A DNA stretch of 40,885 nt from a virus (IMGVR_UViG_3300047319_001483:1-40885), one strand, 5' to 3'. Positions 15,621 to 23,147 are shown, counted from the stretch's first letter. The notes: generated by a model not told the origin, from the sequence alone. Translations and numbers: made by a program.

Positions 15621-16021
15621 CACGCCACCTGGATGATGGGCTTGTCCTTGCCCGGGCCACGGTCGATGTCCACCAGCACCCACGACGGGAGCTTGGCGAG
15701 GGTCTTCTCCAGCGCGGGCTGGCAGACCTCACAGCAGTAGACGGTCCCCAGCTTCACGAAGTCCGCCGCGGTGTCGTCGTTGCGCCCGGTCTTGATACGC
15801 AGCATCGGCACCTGCCCGTTGTTCTGGGCGGCCAGCCAGCGGATGCGCATCGGGTCCTTGTCCATCAGCTCCTTGAGGGGCGCGAACGTCATGGCGCGCG
15901 TCGCCGCCGGCAGTCCGCACGGGCACTTCCGGTTGGCGAGCGCGACCCGACGGTGAACATCCTCCGCCGTCTCCCGCCCACCGAACAGCTTGGTGGTGTG
16001 GATGATCTTGGGCTTGCTCAC
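15620..16021 (-). CDS. Unknown protein with two CxC/CxxC pairs
   Basis: A 133-residue protein with CPCG (near residue 34) and CCEVC (near residue 97), which could form a zinc ribbon. Between them lies a basic helix (ELMDKDPMRIRWLAAQ). It overlaps its upstream neighbour by ATGA and its downstream one by TGATG, so the four-gene group 15225-16416 is translationally coupled. Function not recognised. Confidence 0.5.
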   Translation of the reverse strand: MSKPKIIHTTKLFGGRETAEDVHRRVALANRKCPCGLPAATRAMTFAPLKELMDKDPMRIRWLAAQNNGQVPMLRIKTGRNDDTAADFVKLGTVYCCEVCQPALEKTLAKLPSWVLVDIDRGPGKDKPIIQVA

Positions 16022-16416
16022 TTGTTGCCCCCGAGGTAGACGCGGTGCCCCGACGGCGAGGTGTAGTACATGCCGCCCTTCTCGCCAGTCTCGACGGCAC
16101 CGTGGCCGACCGACGCCGCCTTCTCGGCATGACCGCGCGCCATCGCCTCGAACGCGCGGCGCATGGGCGGCGCGGCAACGTGACGCTCCGCCCTCTCGGA
16201 ATGGATGAGCACCTGCTCAGCATGCTGGCGCCCGGTCATCTCGGGCGGCTGCCAGCCGGGCTTCGCAGACGCCTTCGCAGCCTTGTCGCCGGCGGGGCCA
16301 GCCGCAGGCAATGGTTCACGGCCCGTCCCCGTCGCGCGCCCCCCGCTAGCCTCATGCGCGTGCGCCGTCGCCGGCAGGCCGCCCTTGAACTTGCCCGTGT
16401 TCTTGAGGGTGCTCAT
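16018..16416 (-). CDS. GGxYYxSPSG motif protein
   Basis: A 132-residue protein; start taken at MSTLKNTGKFKGG just after the previous stop, although an ATG 36 nt upstream is possible. The N-terminus is Gly/Ala-rich. A helix with HAEQVLIHSERAERHVAAPP in part leads to the C-terminal TGEKGGMYYTSPSGHRVYLGG. That tag matches two other genes in the window. The KKLAAFA motif is absent. Probably a virion-associated protein of the same group. Confidence 0.5.
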   Translation of the reverse strand: MSTLKNTGKFKGGLPATAHAHEASGGRATGTGREPLPAAGPAGDKAAKASAKPGWQPPEMTGRQHAEQVLIHSERAERHVAAPPMRRAFEAMARGHAEKAASVGHGAVETGEKGGMYYTSPSGHRVYLGGNK

Positions 16417-16426
16417 GTCGACCAGC

Positions 16427-16636
16427 CTAGCTTGACAGGAGGTAGAAGTCATCAGGCGCCCGCTCGGCGACGGGGAGTCCGCACATGCTGCACGAGCAGT
16501 CCTCGGGCTCGACCAACATGGTGTGCTGGCAGCGCCGGCACCACACGAACACGTCGGGCGTCTCGTGGTTATCGGGGCAGTGGAGCGCGTGGTCGACGTC
16601 GCTCAGAAAGCCGCAGACGTCGAACCCGAATCTCAC
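16427..16636 (-). CDS. Small zinc-ribbon protein
   Basis: A 69-residue protein with CRRC and CSCSMC plus two N-terminal cysteines and several histidines, enough for one or two zinc sites. It starts within the end of the HAD phosphatase gene (4-nt overlap). The C-terminal APDDFYLLSS is reminiscent of zinc-ribbon adaptors. No specific role can be given. Confidence 0.5.
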   Translation of the reverse strand: MRFGFDVCGFLSDVDHALHCPDNHETPDVFVWCRRCQHTMLVEPEDCSCSMCGLPVAERAPDDFYLLSS

Positions 16637-17076
16637 GGGGAGCCATACGCGCGCTTGATGTTCGCCCAGGACAGCCCCGACAGGCCCTCGCCATACTTGA
16701 TGGCGCGGTCGTCGATGAACAGGTCGGCGGAGACCTTGCCAGCGGCGCCGTCATCGATGGCGTCGAAGATACCCGGCAGCTCCTTCGCGACGAACGCCAG
16801 CATCTGCTGGTACCGGGCGACGTTGAGCGGCCGCGCCTTCTCCCACTGCGCCACGTTCATCCGGCGCTTGCCCACGCGGACCAGCGGGTCGTAGCTTGGA
16901 TTGTAGAGCAGCCACCGCGAGGCGCGCGCGGACCAGAGGATGAGCAGGTGCTCGGCCTTCTTGAGCGCGAGCAACGCCTCCTTCGCGCCAGGCATCAGCA
17001 CGAGCGGAGAGGTCACGTCATCGTAGGCGTGCCCCTGCTCCACGATGGTGCCGTCGAAATCGATCGCGATGACCAC
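16633..17076 (-). CDS. HAD-superfamily phosphatase
   Basis: A 147-residue protein with motif I DFDGT (residues 6-10, nucleophile Asp6), motif II in LLILWSARAS (Ser/Thr-type), a basic residue region MNVAQWEKARPLN, and motif III ADLFIDDRAIKYG near the C-terminus. It has the size of small phage nucleotidases or polynucleotide phosphatases. The substrate cannot be read from the sequence. Located just downstream of the portal and a small gene. Confidence 0.75.
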   Translation of the reverse strand: MVIAIDFDGTIVEQGHAYDDVTSPLVLMPGAKEALLALKKAEHLLILWSARASRWLLYNPSYDPLVRVGKRRMNVAQWEKARPLNVARYQQMLAFVAKELPGIFDAIDDGAAGKVSADLFIDDRAIKYGEGLSGLSWANIKRAYGSP

Positions 17077-17077
17077 G

Positions 17078-17320
17078 TCACACGTTGGGCGGGGCGACAG
17101 CCTTGGTCCGCTCCATATGCGCGACGACCGCGTCGATTTGCGGAATCTCGACCGCCGGGTCGTGGCCGAGGAAGTCCCGCAGGCAGATGTAGATGTCGTT
17201 GCGCCCGTTGAGGTCGAACTTCTCGACGCGCGCGTAGCCGACCGCCTGCCAGCGTTCGACCATGTCGAAGTCGACGCCGAAGACTTTCAACTGCTCGGGC
17301 AGATACCACTGGCTCCACAT
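17078..17320 (-). CDS. Small unknown protein downstream of portal
   Basis: An 80-residue protein (MWSQWYLPEQLKVFGVDFD at the start), alpha/beta in look, with a conserved-looking WQAVGYARVEKFDLNG stretch. It starts 9 nt after the portal stop and ends 2 nt from the phosphatase start, so it is in the same operon. No family is recognised. Confidence 0.5.
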   Translation of the reverse strand: MWSQWYLPEQLKVFGVDFDMVERWQAVGYARVEKFDLNGRNDIYICLRDFLGHDPAVEIPQIDAVVAHMERTKAVAPPNV

Positions 17321-17329
17321 GCGTTCCCC

Positions 17330-19294
17330 CTACCGCTTGCCCTTACCGAAAGCGCCCGGCGTGGGGGTAGGCGCTTGCCCATCCACGCTGCCGTCCTCGG
17401 CGTTGGCGGCTGCGGCCACCGTCTCTTCGTGCTTCGCCTTGAACTGGGCGATGGTGAGTTCGCCATCGGGGTCCCAGTTGCCTGTCTTCTGGTCGATGAG
17501 CGGGCCGAGCCCGACCGACGAGCGCGCCTCGTTGACCGTGACGATGATGCCCAGGTCCGTCGAGGTGAGCTTGAGCGCGTCGGTCTGCGGCGGCAACTCG
17601 TCGGGCACGTACTGGTCGTCGGGCGCCGCATCGGCCGGCAGCGCGCCCGCATCGGGCGGGACGCCACCGGTCAGGTCGCCCATCGACTGCTGGTCGAACT
17701 GGCCCTGCTGCGCGGCCTGCTCGTCCTCGATCTTCTTCATCATGGCCGGGACGTTCTCGACGTGGAAGTAGTCCGACACGAACTTGGTCGCGTGCTCGTC
17801 ATCAATGAGCTGCGCCGCCTTCGCGCCGGTCGACGCCTGGACGGCCATGTTCACGTCCTGAAGGGACGGCTCAAAGTACCCGGGCCACTGGAGCTTCATC
17901 ACGCCGCCAGGTCCAGGGCGGCGCGGAATCGTCGAAGACTCGCCAGTACCGGGGTCCTGCTCGATGCGGTCGGGCAGGGTAAGCGCGCCACGCACGATGG
18001 ACTCGCCCTCGGTACGCGGCTGGGTCACCTGCTTGGCCGCCTTGAGCATCTTCTCCATGAGCGGCTTCACACCGCGCTCGCCGTACTGCTCGCGGAGCAC
18101 GTCGGCCTTGGCGAGCATCGAGGAGTAGGCGCGCTCAATCTCCGTCGCGGTGCGCTGGCCGCCACCAGACTCCGGGTGTTCGAGCACGCACTGAGCGACC
18201 TCCAACGCGTAGGTGCGGAGCTTGTCCGCGTAGTCTTGGGCGGCCTTCGGACCTGAGCCGGAAATCTCCATGTAGGCCGCCGAGCCGGTCGTCAGCTTGA
18301 TCGCGTTGTTCGAGCCCTTCGCCAGGTCGGCGAGTGGGTCCGGGGACACGACCACGACCGTCGGGTCGCAGTTGGCGATGATGCCGCGGTTCGCCTGTGC
18401 GAGCAGGGCATCGATGGCCTCGACCATGTCGTAGATGCCGAGGCAGTCCGGGTCACCGTCAATGTCATCTACCACCGGCAGGTTCTGAATCCACTGAACC
18501 GGGCACCAACCGAAGTTGTGCTCGACCATGCTGGCGATGTTGTCCGGGTTGTCCCAGTCGGGCTCCTCGCCCTCGCCAACAGGGATGGGCTTCCACAGGA
18601 TGTCGTGCTGCTCATCGATGACCCGGCGGTACCAGTGCGGCACCTCGACCCAGACGCCCTTCTCTTCGTCGAGCATCTCGACCGGGTACTGGTACCGCTT
18701 CTCGATGGACCGCAGGTCATGGGTGACGCGGTCCTTGAAGTCGGGGAACACCCAGCGCGGGTCATGCACCTCGACGATGGGCTTGCCATCGAGGAACTGG
18801 AAGCCGATGGCCGCGGTGCCGGTGCCGCCGCCGAACGTGCGCGCCTGAATCATGGCCGCCCACAAGCGAGCGGACTCGGCGAGCGCGTTGACGAAGTCCT
18901 CGGTGATGGGGTCGCCCTCGACACGGAGCTGAGGGTGCCGGCGCTCCGAGAACAGGAGCCCAGTGAAGCGGTCGACGATGACCTTCACCAAGTTGTACGG
19001 CGTGGTCGGGCGGCGGAACTTGAGCGGAAAGGTCTGACCAGCATCGTAGAAGCCGGGCGGGATGAAGCCCGCCATCGAGATGGCCTCGTGGCTCACGGCA
19101 TCGACGCGCTCTCGACCATCCCAGTCGACACGCCGGGCGTCGTAGTTCGAGCACCGGTAGACGGCCCAGTAGTGGTTGAGCACTTGCTGTCGCGGGCTCA
19201 TCCCGAGCCTCGCGACTCTGCTCATCAGGCGCGGGCCATCCGCCGCGATGTTGACCTTGCCGGCATTGCTCGTGGTCCGCGTCGCTGAGGACAT
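17330..19294 (-). CDS. Portal protein
   Basis: A 654-residue portal subunit, the dodecameric ring through which DNA is packaged. The start is the ATG with AGGA 7 nt upstream; a GTG two codons earlier is less likely. Visible features: an N-terminal clip/wing region with YNLVKVIVDRFTGLLFSER, DPRWVFPDFKDR, a stem and crown region with RTATEIERAYSSMLAKADVLR in part, and a long Ala/Asp/Pro-rich C-terminal tail. The position after terminase and the length support the call. The Gly/Lys end (GAFGKGKR) is basic. Confidence 0.88.
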   Translation of the reverse strand: MSSATRTTSNAGKVNIAADGPRLMSRVARLGMSPRQQVLNHYWAVYRCSNYDARRVDWDGRERVDAVSHEAISMAGFIPPGFYDAGQTFPLKFRRPTTPYNLVKVIVDRFTGLLFSERRHPQLRVEGDPITEDFVNALAESARLWAAMIQARTFGGGTGTAAIGFQFLDGKPIVEVHDPRWVFPDFKDRVTHDLRSIEKRYQYPVEMLDEEKGVWVEVPHWYRRVIDEQHDILWKPIPVGEGEEPDWDNPDNIASMVEHNFGWCPVQWIQNLPVVDDIDGDPDCLGIYDMVEAIDALLAQANRGIIANCDPTVVVVSPDPLADLAKGSNNAIKLTTGSAAYMEISGSGPKAAQDYADKLRTYALEVAQCVLEHPESGGGQRTATEIERAYSSMLAKADVLREQYGERGVKPLMEKMLKAAKQVTQPRTEGESIVRGALTLPDRIEQDPGTGESSTIPRRPGPGGVMKLQWPGYFEPSLQDVNMAVQASTGAKAAQLIDDEHATKFVSDYFHVENVPAMMKKIEDEQAAQQGQFDQQSMGDLTGGVPPDAGALPADAAPDDQYVPDELPPQTDALKLTSTDLGIIVTVNEARSSVGLGPLIDQKTGNWDPDGELTIAQFKAKHEETVAAAANAEDGSVDGQAPTPTPGAFGKGKR

Positions 19295-19303
19295 GCTCAC
19301 ATC

Positions 19304-19408
19304 CTACTTGTAGAAGAGGCGGCCGAGAAGCCAGGTGACCAGAACGTAGCTGGTGCCGACGCCAGCACCGACAGCAAGCGCGAGCAGGATGGCTTGGGTC
19401 GGCGTCAT
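19304..19408 (-). CDS. 34-residue single-pass membrane protein
   Basis: Translation of the gap before the portal gives MTPTQAILLALAVGAG followed by VGTSYVLVTWLLGRLFYK: one hydrophobic helix and a basic end. The ATG overlaps the upstream stop (ATGA) and the stop lies 9 nt before the portal ATG, so it fits the operon exactly. Such peptides can be holin-like or membrane-targeting, but no role is proven. Confidence 0.55.
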   Translation of the reverse strand: MTPTQAILLALAVGAGVGTSYVLVTWLLGRLFYK

Positions 19409-19758
19409 CGACCCGAGGCCGTGAGGATCTTGTCGGCCAGCCGGTCCGCCCGCTCGGCGATGTCGAGCAACTGAACGACAACGAGGGAACAGTCCTCGGC
19501 CTCCTCGGGCTCCCGAGCCGCGAGCAACACGTCGCAGTCCGCGAGCGCCTTGGTGGCCGCCCGCAGTGCGAGCACCGTCAGGATGCGGGAGTTGAACAGC
19601 GCCAGCTCCACCATCTGGTCAGGCGGGTCGAGCGCGCGCGACCGCTCCTGCACCTGACGGAACGCCCGGGTGTACTCATCAGCGGTGACGCCAAGCGGGA
19701 CGGAGGCGTCGTTCGCCAGTGCGGCCGCCAACTCTTCCTCCGTCCGCGGGTCAGCCAT
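19405..19758 (-). CDS. Small helical protein upstream of portal
   Basis: A 117-residue, mostly helical protein with acidic N-terminus (TEEELAAALANDASVPL) and a middle helix (NSRILTVLALRAATKALADCD in part). It ends in a stop shared by ATGA with the tiny membrane gene. It could be an adaptor of the packaging machinery, but no family is recognised. Confidence 0.45.
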   Translation of the reverse strand: MADPRTEEELAAALANDASVPLGVTADEYTRAFRQVQERSRALDPPDQMVELALFNSRILTVLALRAATKALADCDVLLAAREPEEAEDCSLVVVQLLDIAERADRLADKILTASGR

Positions 19759-20194
19759 CGACCGGAACCATCTTGAAGTTGGCCCGCATGAAGTCGGTCA
19801 GGCAGATGAAGCAGATGGGACCGGTCGAGATGCGCAGCCCGTGCTCCACGAGCGAAAGCGTCGGGGGCGTGTGCGGACCCTTCACACGCATCTCGTGGCC
19901 GGCGGGGCAGTGCCACAGCTTCTCGGGCAGTGGGTTCTCCGCGTAAGTCAGGTACTCCGGGCTCCCTTGCAGCGGGAACTCCTCGCCGGTCGCCGTCGGC
20001 TCAGACACCGGCGGGGGTTCCTCGGCAGGCGGCGCCTCGACCGGCGGCGCGGCAGGAACCTCGGGCGGCGACTCGGCCGGAGCGTCCGTCGGCGCCTCGG
20101 GGTTCTCCTCGGTCATGCCCATGTGGTGCGCGACGTTCTCGACAACGCGGAGACGCTGGGCGTGCTGCTCATCGGCGACAGTGTCGTTCATCAT
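19751..20194 (-). CDS. Pro/Glu-rich protein with C-terminal zinc-ribbon-like part
   Basis: A 147-residue protein. A Pro/Glu/Ala-rich disordered middle (EVPAAPPVEAPPAEEPPP) leads to a C-terminal region with CPAGHEMRVKG and CFICLTDFM, a possible zinc-binding fold. AAGGAG lies 7 nt before the ATG. It overlaps the next gene by 8 nt. The upstream neighbour is on the opposite strand, so a promoter is expected at 20195-20236, but none is clear. Confidence 0.5.
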   Translation of the reverse strand: MMNDTVADEQHAQRLRVVENVAHHMGMTEENPEAPTDAPAESPPEVPAAPPVEAPPAEEPPPVSEPTATGEEFPLQGSPEYLTYAENPLPEKLWHCPAGHEMRVKGPHTPPTLSLVEHGLRISTGPICFICLTDFMRANFKMVPVDG

Positions 20195-20236
20195 GAGGAT
20201 TCTCCTTGCGTTGTCCCGTAGGCTAACATCTCAGGC

Positions 20237-20479
20237 ATGCCGAACCAATCCGTTACGCTCCTCCAGTTCGTGGCGCGGGCACGGGATGACGTGAGGCGCT
20301 TCCAAGTCATGTACGAACGGGCGCAGCGGGCCGCGCCGGGCGCCCTGCCGGACAAGCAAACACTCCGCGAATGGATGGGACAGTACCGGCTCTTCATCGA
20401 GCAGGAGTACGGACTCGGCACCCGGCGACCGCGGACCGTCTCCGAGGTGACCGTCGTGCGCAAGCGTCAGGGGACGTAG
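20237..20479 (+). CDS. Small plus-strand helical protein
   Basis: An 80-residue basic, helical protein (LLQFVARARDDVRRFQVMYER in part; TLREWMGQYRLFIEQEYG) on the strand opposite to nearly all other genes. Residue composition is protein-like, unlike the antisense frame. It starts 42 nt from the divergent 19751-20194 gene and its 3' end runs into the 20467-20658 gene by 13 nt. No ribosome site is clear, so it may be leaderless. It could be a regulator; unknown. Confidence 0.5.
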   Translation: MPNQSVTLLQFVARARDDVRRFQVMYERAQRAAPGALPDKQTLREWMGQYRLFIEQEYGLGTRRPRTVSEVTVVRKRQGT

Positions 20480-20658
20480 TTCAGCAGGAAGGTGTCCTCG
20501 AACGTCTTGGCCAGAGACGGCGGGAGAGGCGTCACGTAGGTCGTGGCCAGAGCGATGTAGCTCCGCCGGGTGTCCAGCGGGAGCAAGTCCCAGGACAACT
20601 CGGTCGCGGCCTCGAACGCAATCTTGGCGGCGTCTTCGACCTTCTCGTTGAACGTCAT
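20467..20658 (-). CDS. Small unknown protein
   Basis: A 63-residue protein (MTFNEKVEDAAKIAFEAA at the start, then TRRSYIALATTYVTPL). The second of two in-frame ATGs is chosen because GAGGAGG lies 7 nt before it and is almost touching the first. It belongs to a coupled run of short genes below the terminase. No family is recognised. Confidence 0.45.
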   Translation of the reverse strand: MTFNEKVEDAAKIAFEAATELSWDLLPLDTRRSYIALATTYVTPLPPSLAKTFEDTFLLNYVP

Positions 20659-20660
20659 GG

Positions 20661-20849
20661 TCATTCCTCCTCGGTAGCGTGACGACGCAGTGCCTTGGTG
20701 CCGAGCACGACCGCGTCGATGTCCGGCTCGTACCAGCAGGTGTCGACGTCCACCTCATGCACGTCGAAGCGAGCGGCCTCCACATCGAACACCACCCGCA
20801 AGTTGGGCGGGGCCGACCGGAGCTTGGTGATTAGCTCCTTGACCTTCAT
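20661..20849 (-). CDS. Small alpha/beta protein
   Basis: A 62-residue protein starting MKVKELITKLRSAPPNLRVV and ending in an acidic strand. The start is fixed by an ATGA overlap with the upstream small membrane gene; the longer frame is a shadow. The LITKLRxxPxxxxV opening with FDVHEVDVDTCWYEPD resembles small phage proteins of unknown role. Confidence 0.45.
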   Translation of the reverse strand: MKVKELITKLRSAPPNLRVVFDVEAARFDVHEVDVDTCWYEPDIDAVVLGTKALRRHATEEE

Positions 20850-20998
20850 CTGCGGTACGCCAGCCACGACGCCGCGGCGAACGAAACTGCACCGACGCCG
20901 AGCATGGCGGCATCGGCCCAGTCGTGGCGCCAGGCGCAAACGGCCGCGCCCGCCACAGTCGCCGTCACGAGCCCCCACGCGAACAGCGTCACCCGCAT
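20846..20998 (-). CDS. 50-residue two-helix membrane protein
   Basis: The gap translates to MRVTLFAWGLVTATVAGAAV, then CAWRHDWADAAMLGVGAVSF and AAASWLAYRR. That is two hydrophobic helices joined by a short charged turn and ending in Arg-Arg. It starts 3 nt after the upstream stop and overlaps the next gene by ATGA. The topology is compatible with a small holin or accessory membrane protein; no lysis partner is visible. Confidence 0.55.
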   Translation of the reverse strand: MRVTLFAWGLVTATVAGAAVCAWRHDWADAAMLGVGAVSFAAASWLAYRR

Positions 20999-21001
20999 GG
21001 G

Positions 21002-21283
21002 CTACTTCGGGACCTTGCGCTTGGACTTGGGCATCGGCAGGTCCGAGCCTTCCGGCTGGTCGATGAGCGGCGCGTCCGGGTCGGGCGGCGCCTCTTCACC
21101 ACTGCCGCCCTCGCCGGTCTCCGCCGGCGGGACCTCGGGCGGCGGCGCGGACTCGGCCGCATTGGTGCGAGCGCGGGCGTAGTACGGCTCGCGCTCATGG
21201 CCGGACAGCGCGTCCCAACTGTAGTTGGGCGCGTCCTGGGCGTACAGGGCGCGGGCTGCGGCTCCGATGGCGTCTTCACTCAT
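21002..21283 (-). CDS. Unknown acidic Pro-rich protein
   Basis: A 93-residue protein. Its N-terminus is AIGAAARALYAQDAPNYSWD, a Pro/Glu/Gly-rich disordered centre follows, and the end is basic (PMPKSKRKVPK). It sits 14 nt after the large terminase stop. No family is recognised; the basic tail could bind nucleic acid. Confidence 0.4.
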   Translation of the reverse strand: MSEDAIGAAARALYAQDAPNYSWDALSGHEREPYYARARTNAAESAPPPEVPPAETGEGGSGEEAPPDPDAPLIDQPEGSDLPMPKSKRKVPK

Positions 21284-21297
21284 GGTGGTCTCCTTTG

Positions 21298-22755
21298 TCA
21301 GCGGCTCAAGAGGTCGAGCCTACCCACTTCAGCACGAATGTTCCCGAGACGCGATGCCTCGCGCGCCAGCCACAGACTCATGATCCGGTCGCCTGTGTGC
21401 TCCTTCGGACTGTACTGCAACAGCTCGGCGATGAGCGCGTTCAACTCGCGGCTGATGCCGCCGCGGCAGGGAAATATCCACTGGCCGGTTTCCATCTCGG
21501 TCGCCAGGTGCTCGACACCGAACTCGGGATGCACCTTGTTGCGTCCGGTCGTGTAGCCGCGGCACGGGATGCCGGCGGCGCGGCTGTACTGCGCGATGAA
21601 CTCCTGCGCCGCGTTGTTCTCCACGAGCACGACCGAATGGTACCGCCGATGGTGGTCGTGGATGCGGTCAACAATCTCCGGGCCGTGCCACTTGCCCGAC
21701 TCGATGCAGAGCAGTTCCTTGCGGTGGTTCGGATGCACGATGATGGTGGTGAGGACCGTCAGGTCGGCCGCGGCGTGCTGCTGCACCGCGAGGTCGACGC
21801 CGGTGTACGTCGAGCAGCCGGCCGGCACGGTCGCCAACCCGTACGCCATCTCCTTGTCGCGCCCCAGTGTCAGGCAGACATCGACCCACGCCTGCTTGAA
21901 GACCGCACTGGAGTCATCGCGCGCGATGCACAGCATGTTGCGAGCGAACTCGAACGAGCCCATGGCGATGCGCTCGCGCTCGATGAGTTCGGGGGTGAAC
22001 CGTTCGGGCCAGCGCGGCAGGCCGGTCTGGTCATCGACCACCGGGTAGCGCACCGCGCGGTAGGCGCCGGTGCCTGCCAGCTTGTGCATGAGGTCGTCGG
22101 GGTAGAACGCCGTCCCGATGCAGAGCACGCGCGCCTGATTGGTGAGACGGCCGACCATCGTGTTGGTGTGCCACGTCCAGAGCTTGGCGCGCTGGTCCGC
22201 GGTCGCCGTGTTGGAGAGCGTCAGCACGTCGTCGTAGATGAGGAGGTCAACGCGGGCGCCCAAGATCTCCCCACCCACGCCGAGCGCGCGCACGGTCGGG
22301 TCCTTGATGCCGTACGGTCGCTTGACCGTCAACTCGGTCGTGTTCCACGGGTCGGCCGGCGCGATGTCAGGGAAGATGGCGCGGTACGCGAGCGAGCCCC
22401 GCGCGTAGTCCGCGATGGACGACAGAATCTTGGAGGCGCGCTCGTGCGTGCTGGAGACGATGAGAATGCGGATGCTCGGGTTGCGTCCCATCTCCCAGAG
22501 CGCGCGGGCGATGGCCATCTGCTGCGTCTTGCCCGCGCGGTTGTGCGCCCAGATGATGAGCCGGTCGTGTTCGTTCGCCAGTTCGTGCCACGCCTTGTGC
22601 ATCCCGGCCAGCTTGACCGGCAAGTGCGTCTGCTCGTCCCGCAGCACAAGCTGAGCAAACAGGGCCGGGTTCTGGACGGCCAGCGGGTACAGCCGCTGGA
22701 GCGCGTCGCTCGCGGCGCGGGCGTGCTTGAGCAGGGCGGCAGGCGCGCGCGGCAT
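21298..22755 (-). CDS. terL: Terminase large subunit
   Basis: A 485-residue packaging motor with an N-terminal ATPase and a C-terminal RNase-H-like nuclease. Walker A is at about residues 69-77 (WAHNRAGKT), Walker B at 171-176 (LLIYDD), a coupling-like region follows (VLCIGTAFYPDDL), and the nuclease aspartates lie in TGVDLAVQ and HTGDRIMSLW, with VLVENNAAQ between. It pumps DNA into the head through the portal and cuts it. The start overlaps a 20-residue frame by TGATG. The length is normal for the family. Confidence 0.92.
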   Translation of the reverse strand: MPRAPAALLKHARAASDALQRLYPLAVQNPALFAQLVLRDEQTHLPVKLAGMHKAWHELANEHDRLIIWAHNRAGKTQQMAIARALWEMGRNPSIRILIVSSTHERASKILSSIADYARGSLAYRAIFPDIAPADPWNTTELTVKRPYGIKDPTVRALGVGGEILGARVDLLIYDDVLTLSNTATADQRAKLWTWHTNTMVGRLTNQARVLCIGTAFYPDDLMHKLAGTGAYRAVRYPVVDDQTGLPRWPERFTPELIERERIAMGSFEFARNMLCIARDDSSAVFKQAWVDVCLTLGRDKEMAYGLATVPAGCSTYTGVDLAVQQHAAADLTVLTTIIVHPNHRKELLCIESGKWHGPEIVDRIHDHHRRYHSVVLVENNAAQEFIAQYSRAAGIPCRGYTTGRNKVHPEFGVEHLATEMETGQWIFPCRGGISRELNALIAELLQYSPKEHTGDRIMSLWLAREASRLGNIRAEVGRLDLLSR

Positions 22756-22817
22756 CAGGACACGCCGTTTGGCGATTCAAGGGTGTCCACCCGCGGCCGT
22801 TTGGCAATCGGCTGCAT
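22755..22817 (-). CDS. 20-residue micro-ORF between HTH gene and terminase
   Basis: The only frame filling this gap is MQPIAKRPRVDTLESPNGVS. Its ATG overlaps the upstream stop (TGATG) and its stop overlaps the terminase ATG (TGATG). The double overlap suggests it is translated and couples both genes. It could be a coupling device rather than a functional peptide. Confidence 0.35.
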   Translation of the reverse strand: MQPIAKRPRVDTLESPNGVS

Positions 22818-22999
22818 CAGGCCGACCGCCCCAGGCGCCGGATGGCGTACGCGACCACCTCTTCCAAGCTCTCCGGGTCGAACCGGTTCTCGCAGATGAG
22901 AACGCGCACCGCACCCTCGGTGGTGCGCAGCAGCTTGGCGAGGTCAGCGTAGCCGTACGCCCACAGCTTGACCTGCCGACCGCCCTTCTTGGGCTTCAT
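22817..22999 (-). CDS. Small helix-turn-helix-like protein
   Basis: A 60-residue basic protein starting MKPKKGGRQVKLWAYGYADL; the longer frame runs into a promoter and palindrome region. The segment YADLAKLLRTTEGAVRVLI has the look of a DNA-recognition helix pair. GAGGGT precedes the ATG. It is the first gene of the terminase transcript and could regulate it or bind packaging sites. Family not recognised. Confidence 0.5.
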   Translation of the reverse strand: MKPKKGGRQVKLWAYGYADLAKLLRTTEGAVRVLICENRFDPESLEEVVAYAIRRLGRSA

Positions 23000-23048
23000 C
23001 ACCCTCGGGCTCGCATGCACTGTTCGCCGCAGCGTCGTCACGCCTCCA

Positions 23049-23077
23049 GCAATATCAGAGACTTGGCGGGAGGTCAA
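23049..23077 (-). promoter_or_regulatory. Possible promoter for HTH-terminase operon
   Basis: On the minus strand TTGACC (23072-23077) and TATTGC (23049-23054) are 17 bp apart, about 50 nt upstream of the 22817-22999 start. The -10 match is weak. The palindrome at 23087-23111 lies just upstream and could be its operator. Confidence 0.4.
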
Positions 23078-23086
23078 ATTTGGCTG

Positions 23087-23111
23087 TAACGCTAGCCCCA
23101 GGCTAGCGTTA
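23087..23111. promoter_or_regulatory. 11-bp perfect palindrome (operator candidate)
   Basis: TAACGCTAGCC (23087-23097) and GGCTAGCGTTA (23101-23111) are perfectly inverted with a 3-nt centre. It lies in the 148-nt gap between divergently arranged genes, 37 nt before the plus-strand start and upstream of the possible minus-strand promoter. No T-run follows on either strand, so an operator is more likely than a terminator. Confidence 0.5.
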
Positions 23112-23147
23112 GGTGTCAGAAATAGGTACTGACAACGTCTAGCTAGC

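Noticed and set aside
21295-22899. Long plus-strand frame opposite the large terminase
   Set aside because: A GC-driven antisense shadow; the terminase frame carries all motifs.
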